Positions 5,634 through 8,965 of a DNA stretch of 8,965 nt are shown piece by piece. The notes under the pieces were generated by a model. The model did no database searches. It had not been told where the DNA came from and saw only the letters and a program-made list of their open reading frames with translations. Origin of the DNA: Brevundimonas sp. (lineage in GTDB: Bacteria > Pseudomonadota > Alphaproteobacteria > Caulobacterales > Caulobacteraceae); contig NZ_JAVHLH010000107.1 of the NCBI RefSeq assembly GCF_031082345.1, forward strand, positions 1 through 8,965, written 5' to 3'. The translations under genes were made by a program, and so were the position numbers. The first letter of the stretch is position 1. Each line of letters starts with the position of its first letter.

Positions 5634-6124
5634 AAGGTCACCGTCTGGGCTTCGGAGCCGGGGCGGAACACCACCGTCCGCGTCACCCCGCTGATCCGCA
5701 CATTGACCTGCTGCTCCTGGTCGTCGTGCACGCCCGGAAAGAAGTCGAGATCGACGGTCACCGCCGCGATCGCCCGGTCCGTCGTCTCGCCGGCGAAGTT
5801 CACGCGCACATTGTCCCCGGCCAGCACCGTATCGGCATGGCTGACCGTCACCGGCGCCCCGTCCACCGCCACGCGGAAGCGCGCCCCCAGATGCGTCTCC
5901 AGATCGGCCACGGCGCGCGGATCGTCGAGGCTGGGCTGGGCCTCCGGCGCGATGCTCGGCAGGGCCGGCTCGACGTCGTGCGCCGCGAACCGGTGACTGA
6001 CGCTGACGGCGCCGGAGCCCGGGTCGATCTCGATCACCGTCAGCCCCCCGTGCCCGCGATGGGCGAGGGCGGGGGAGGCCATGGCGGCGATCAGGGCCGC
6101 GGTCAGGACGATCCGCTTCAACAT
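5630..6124 (-). CDS. DUF6702-type exported protein with mature N-terminal histidine
   Basis: A 164-residue exported protein. The signal peptide covers residues 1-21 (KR at 3-4, hydrophobic core, PALA at 18-21), with predicted cleavage leaving His22 as the first mature residue (HRGHGG). The mature part is beta-rich, with an SHRFAAHDVE segment at 43-52 and an NVRISGVTRTVVF ending, which I match to the DUF6702 family with moderate certainty. Function is unknown. Conserved-looking histidines (H22, H25, H44, H49) make metal binding plausible. The ATG lies 4 nt after the TGA of the upstream M1 peptidase gene, so the two are co-transcribed and both products go to the periplasm or beyond. The alternative is an unrelated small periplasmic beta-sandwich protein. 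Confidence 0.75.
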   Translation of the reverse strand: MLKRIVLTAALIAAMASPALAHRGHGGLTVIEIDPGSGAVSVSHRFAAHDVEPALPSIAPEAQPSLDDPRAVADLETHLGARFRVAVDGAPVTVSHADTVLAGDNVRVNFAGETTDRAIAAVTVDLDFFPGVHDDQEQQVNVRISGVTRTVVFRPGSEAQTVTF

Positions 6125-6128
6125 CAGG

Positions 6129-8525
6129 TCAGTCCCTGCGCCGCACGCGGGACGCGGTCGAGTCCGGGCTGACCTCGACGTCGGAGTCGCGCATCCGGTT
6201 CTCTCCCGGCGGCGGCGCCGGCGACAGTCGCAGCGACCGCGCGTCGATGCGTTGCGGATAGAAATTGTTGTTCCGGTCGGCGTCGGCGGTCTCCCACAGC
6301 GGGTCGATCTCGGCCCCGGTCAGGGTCTTCGACGAGACGTGCTGCCACACCACCTGCCGGCTGTTGCGCCGCCAGACCTCGGCCGGGATGCGGATCGTCT
6401 CGTCCGATCCGTCCGAATAGGTCAGCTTCAGGATCACCGGCATCACCAGGCCGCCGACGTTGCGGAAGGTGAAGCGGTAGATGTTGTCGTCGAAGCCCTG
6501 GGCCGCGCGCCGGTCCTCGTCCGCCTTGCGCGCCGCGGCCTCGGCGTCGCGGCGCTGCTGGGCCGTCACCGTGAACCGGTCGGTCTGGTTGTAGAAGTCC
6601 CGCGTCGCCGGATCGCGCTCGACCACGGTCTCGATGTCCTGGTTGCGCGCCGCCGTCAGCGAGCCCGGCTCGGCCTCGAACCGGTCGCGGGCGGCGCGGG
6701 CGCGGACCTCCGGATCGGCGCTCTCCAGCCGCGCCGCCGTCACGCCTTCCAGCGCGATGTCGACATGGTCGGTCGAATAGAACCAGCCGCGCCAGAACCA
6801 GTCGAGGTCGACGCCCGAGCTCTCCTCCATGGTGCGGAAGAAGTCATAGGGCGTGGGCCGCTTGAAGGCCCAGCGCTGGGCGTACTCTCGGAACGCCCGG
6901 TCGAACAGCTCGCGGCCCAGCACCGTCTCGCGCAGGATCACCAGCGCCGTGGCCGGCTTGGCGTAGGCGTTGTTGCCGAACTGCAGCAGGCTGTCCGAGT
7001 GGGTCATCACCGGCACCTGGTCCTGGCTGACCATGTATTCGACGATGTCCTTGGGCTCGCCCCGGGCCGGGAAATCATGATCCCACAGCTTCTCGGCCTG
7101 GAACTGCAGGAAGCTGTTCAGCCCCTCGTCCATCCACGTCCACTGGCGCTCGTCCGAGTTGACGATCATCGGGAAATAGGTGTGGCCGACCTCGTGGATG
7201 ACCACGCCGATCAGCCCGTTCTTGGCCCGCTCGGTATAGGTCAGGCTTCCGTCGTCCGCCCGCACGGGCCGCGGCCCGTTGAAGGTGATCATCGGATATT
7301 CCATCCCGCCGACCGGCCCGTTGACCGACTGCGCCGTGGGGTAGGGATAGGTGAAGGCGAACTGGTTGTAGACGTCCAGGGTGTGGGCGATCGACTTGGT
7401 CGAATAGGCGTCCCACAGCGGCCGGGCCTCCTTCGGATAGAAGGACATGGCCATGACCACCGGATGCTCGGCGCTCTGCTGGTCGACGCCCATGGCGTCC
7501 CAGATGAATTTCCGGCTCGAGGCCCAGCCGAAGTCGCGCACATTGTCGGCGCTGAAATTCCACGTCCGGGTGCCCGACCGGGCCGGCCGCGACTCGGCCG
7601 CGGCGGCCTCCTGCGGCGTGACGATATAGACCGGCTCGTCGGCGCTCCGGGCCCGGTCCAGCCGCGCGCGCTGTTCGGCGTTCAGGATGTCCGGGTTCTG
7701 CAGCTCGCCCGTCGCGGCCACCACGTGATCGGCCGGCGCGGTGATCGAGACGTCGTAGTCGCCGAACTCCAGGGTGAACTCGCCCGAGCCGAGGAACTGC
7801 GCATTATGCCAGCCCTCATAGTCCGAATAGACCGCCAGCCGCGGGAACCACTGCGCCGCCAGGAAGATGCAGTTGCCGTCCTCGTGCGCCTTGGTGAAAC
7901 ATTCGTAGCCGCTGCGGCCGCCGACGACGTTGGTCTCCGGCATGGGCAGGGTGAAATCGATGGTGAAGGTGAAGCTCTGGCCGGTCGCCAGCGGCCGCGG
8001 CAGTTCGACCCGCAGCATCGAATCCACGATGGTGAACGGCACGGCCTGGCCGTCCGGCCCGGTGATGCGCAGGTCGTTGAACCCGCCTTCCCAATCCTGG
8101 AACCGCTCGATGCGCCGGATCTCGTTGACGCTGACGGTCTCGGAGTTGCCGTAGGTCCGGCTGCGCTCGGCCAGCGAATCGCGGCGATAGTTCTGCTGGT
8201 CCAGCAGCAGCCACAGATAGCCCAGGGCGTCCGGCGAGTTGTTGGTGTAGGTCACCGCCTCGCGGCCGGTCAGCGTCCGCCGGCCTTCGTCCAGCGACAC
8301 GTCGATGTCGTAGTCGACCTGCTGCTGCCAGTAGCGGTGCCCCGGCGCCCCCGAGGCGTTGCGGTAGTCCGTCGGGGTCGGCCAGTCCTCGCCCTCGAAC
8401 TGGCGGAACTTGTCCTCGAAACTGCCTTTGGACTGGTCGATCGGCCCGATGCTCTGCTGGGCGAGCGCGGCCTGCGCCATCAGGGAAACGCCCGCCACGG
8501 AAGCGAGCAACAGTCCGACGCGCAT
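6129..8525 (-). CDS. Secreted M1 family zinc metallopeptidase
   Basis: A 798-residue exported aminopeptidase-type protein. A signal peptide spans 1-22 (AQAALA before Q23). Residues about 65-290 form the N-terminal beta domain. The catalytic domain carries GGMEYP at 406-411 (the GxMEN-like exopeptidase motif, with Tyr in place of Asn), the zinc site H444-E445-V-G-H448 with E467 eighteen residues on (in TWMDEGLNSF), and Tyr521 in NNAYAKPATALVILRE as the likely transition-state tyrosine. After about residue 590 comes a charged linker, then a beta-sandwich-like domain (NVGGLVMPVILKLTYSDGSD). There is no long ERAP-like helical C-terminal domain. It probably trims peptides in the periplasm. Start is ATG at 8525 with GGACGG upstream; DUF6702 follows at 4 nt. 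The long open frame on the opposite strand is a codon-bias shadow. Confidence 0.96.
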   Translation of the reverse strand: MRVGLLLASVAGVSLMAQAALAQQSIGPIDQSKGSFEDKFRQFEGEDWPTPTDYRNASGAPGHRYWQQQVDYDIDVSLDEGRRTLTGREAVTYTNNSPDALGYLWLLLDQQNYRRDSLAERSRTYGNSETVSVNEIRRIERFQDWEGGFNDLRITGPDGQAVPFTIVDSMLRVELPRPLATGQSFTFTIDFTLPMPETNVVGGRSGYECFTKAHEDGNCIFLAAQWFPRLAVYSDYEGWHNAQFLGSGEFTLEFGDYDVSITAPADHVVAATGELQNPDILNAEQRARLDRARSADEPVYIVTPQEAAAAESRPARSGTRTWNFSADNVRDFGWASSRKFIWDAMGVDQQSAEHPVVMAMSFYPKEARPLWDAYSTKSIAHTLDVYNQFAFTYPYPTAQSVNGPVGGMEYPMITFNGPRPVRADDGSLTYTERAKNGLIGVVIHEVGHTYFPMIVNSDERQWTWMDEGLNSFLQFQAEKLWDHDFPARGEPKDIVEYMVSQDQVPVMTHSDSLLQFGNNAYAKPATALVILRETVLGRELFDRAFREYAQRWAFKRPTPYDFFRTMEESSGVDLDWFWRGWFYSTDHVDIALEGVTAARLESADPEVRARAARDRFEAEPGSLTAARNQDIETVVERDPATRDFYNQTDRFTVTAQQRRDAEAAARKADEDRRAAQGFDDNIYRFTFRNVGGLVMPVILKLTYSDGSDETIRIPAEVWRRNSRQVVWQHVSSKTLTGAEIDPLWETADADRNNNFYPQRIDARSLRLSPAPPPGENRMRDSDVEVSPDSTASRVRRRD

Positions 8526-8559
8526 GGGTAACCGTCCGTTTTCTGGAAGAGGCGCGGCG

Positions 8560-8587
8560 ACCTTAGCCGGGCCGCAGGGGCGCGCAA
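8560..8587 (-). promoter_or_regulatory. Candidate housekeeping promoter of the M1 peptidase gene
   Basis: Read on the minus strand, TTGCGCG (complement of 8581-8587) is followed after 13 nt by GCTAAGGT (complement of 8560-8567). This loosely fits the Caulobacter housekeeping consensus, TTGACGS - 10 to 14 nt - GCTANAWC. Four of eight -10 positions that matter most (GCTA) match; the last three do not. Position about 35 nt before the ATG is sensible. Weak evidence. Confidence 0.35.
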
Positions 8588-8596
8588 GACGCCGGA

Positions 8597-8614
8597 GATT
8601 ACGTCTGTGTAATC
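8597..8614. promoter_or_regulatory. Palindrome, candidate operator of the M1 peptidase gene
   Basis: GATTAC - GTCTGT - GTAATC: a perfect 6-bp inverted repeat with a 6-bp centre, 71 bp upstream of the peptidase ATG and 9 bp upstream of the proposed -35 box. That location would suit an activator or a repressor. The regulator is not known and none is encoded next to it. Confidence 0.4.
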
Positions 8615-8733
8615 CACCCGAGCCGCGCGCCCGACGCCGTCGCCAAAGCGGGCCAGACGGCCGCCCGGTCGCAGCCCACGGCCACCGCCGGTTCGCCCGG
8701 TGCGACCATCTGCGGCGCCGATGGCCGGTTCAT
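8599..8733 (-). other. Doubtful 44-codon frame or gene remnant
   Basis: The frame starts with MNRPSAPQMV and ends in ARLGWITQT with TAA at 8599-8601. About 38 of 44 third positions are G or C, in line with coding DNA here, and the peptide is of reasonable composition. Against it, no ribosome-binding site is apparent, the ATG falls inside the edge of the inverted repeat, and the frame runs through the M1 promoter region. It could be the 3' remnant of a gene cut off by the repeat. I recognise no family. Confidence 0.2.
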
Positions 8734-8899
8734 CACAAAGACCACGAAGAAGGCGCAAAGGACACGACGGGAGCGAGCTCCCGGGACCCTTCGCGGGCCT
8801 TGCCCGCCATCCGATCCCATGGCGTCTCCCTGACGGGAGCCGCGACCCGCCGGCCCCGTCGTGTCCTTTGTGAATCCGTTGTGTCCTTCGTGGTGAACC
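8727..8899. repeat. 173-bp imperfect inverted repeat with phased heptamers and nested hairpins
   Basis: The left arm 8727-8771 and right arm 8855-8899 are 45 bp each and match at 35 of 45 positions as inverted copies; the inner 15 bp (AAAGGACACGACGGG) is perfect. Each arm holds four heptamers close to CACRAMG, starting at 8734, 8743, 8754, 8763 on the left and (complement) at 8857, 8866, 8877, 8886 on the right, with the same 9/11/9 spacing. The centre carries three hairpins: 8768-8783 (CGGGAGC/GCTCCCG), 8793-8807 (GCGGGC/GCCCGC) and 8826-8839 (CTCCC/GGGAG). No coding sequence or transposase is present. It may be a dispersed REP/MITE-like element, or a structured RNA or protein-binding array. 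Only one copy lies in the window, so dispersal cannot be judged. Confidence 0.75.
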
Positions 8900-8965
8900 C
8901 TGGCTCGCGAGGGCCGTGACGCTGTGCTGGCGATCCGCGAAATTATAGTCCGATTGTCACAAAAC

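Larger units (their letters stand above)
8526..8965. other. 440-bp region without a convincing gene
   Basis: Between the M1 peptidase start and the window end I see only the peptidase upstream signals (8560-8614), a doubtful 44-codon minus-strand frame (8599-8733), the inverted repeat at 8727-8899 and about 65 bp of unassigned sequence. The last 25 bases turn A/T-rich and contain TATAGT at 8944-8949, which could belong to a promoter of a gene beyond the window, but I found no -35 at acceptable spacing. No tRNA-like cloverleaf was recognised. Confidence 0.6.

Noticed and set aside
6081..8531. An 816-codon open frame on the plus strand opposite the M1 peptidase gene.
   Set aside because: It mirrors the peptidase gene, is Arg/Gly/His/Val-rich without domain features, and arises because GC-rich third positions suppress stops on the opposite strand.
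8768..8839. The small GC hairpins as a rho-independent terminator.
   Set aside because: No T-tract follows any of them on either strand and no gene ends nearby; they belong to the larger inverted repeat.
8944..8949. TATAGT near the window end as a -10 box for a gene further right.
   Set aside because: The nearest TTGACG-like hexamer (GTGACG, 8916-8921) is 22 bp away, too far, and the downstream gene is outside the window.

Overview
The window is very GC-rich, with tightly packed genes and strong G/C bias at third codon positions. The gene content (a CIO-type cytochrome bd oxidase with a DUF2474 subunit, a secreted M1 metallopeptidase, a DUF2975/XRE pair) suggests an alphaproteobacterium, most likely Caulobacterales and possibly Brevundimonas. 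This placement is inference from gene style; no taxonomic marker gene is present.

Layout, left to right. (1) Positions 1-1291, + strand: the end of cydA, then cydB, then a 48-codon DUF2474 membrane peptide with no ATG/GTG/TTG start; together they form a terminal quinol oxidase operon. (2) Positions 1310-2198, + strand: a proline-rich exported protein whose reading frame is broken by a +1 shift inside a C-rich stretch. (3) Positions 2195-2943, - strand: a VOC/glyoxalase-like gene followed by an overlapping eight-cysteine YkgJ-type gene. (4) Positions 3104-4797, - strand: an ABC exporter, ATPase then permease, overlapping by 1 nt. (5) Positions 4897-5633, + strand: a DUF2975 membrane protein and a small XRE-type regulator, overlapping by 1 nt and divergent from the exporter. 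The 99-bp AT-richer gap between them carries a 7-7-7 palindrome. (6) Positions 5630-8525, - strand: a secreted M1 metallopeptidase followed 4 nt later by a DUF6702 protein. (7) Positions 8526-8965: a region without a convincing gene, holding the peptidase promoter region and a 173-bp imperfect inverted repeat with regularly spaced heptamers in each arm.

How the genes may work together: the cyd genes make a respiratory oxidase. The exporter and the DUF2975/XRE pair look like one divergently transcribed envelope or efflux unit controlled from a shared operator. The peptidase and DUF6702 protein are both exported and probably co-expressed. Two convergent gene pairs end on a shared CTAG in which both stop codons overlap, so neither pair has room for a terminator between the genes.

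The strongest candidates for something undescribed are the 8727-8899 repeat element and the DUF2975/XRE-ABC unit with its palindrome. No tRNA, rRNA, CRISPR array, transposase or phage gene was seen.
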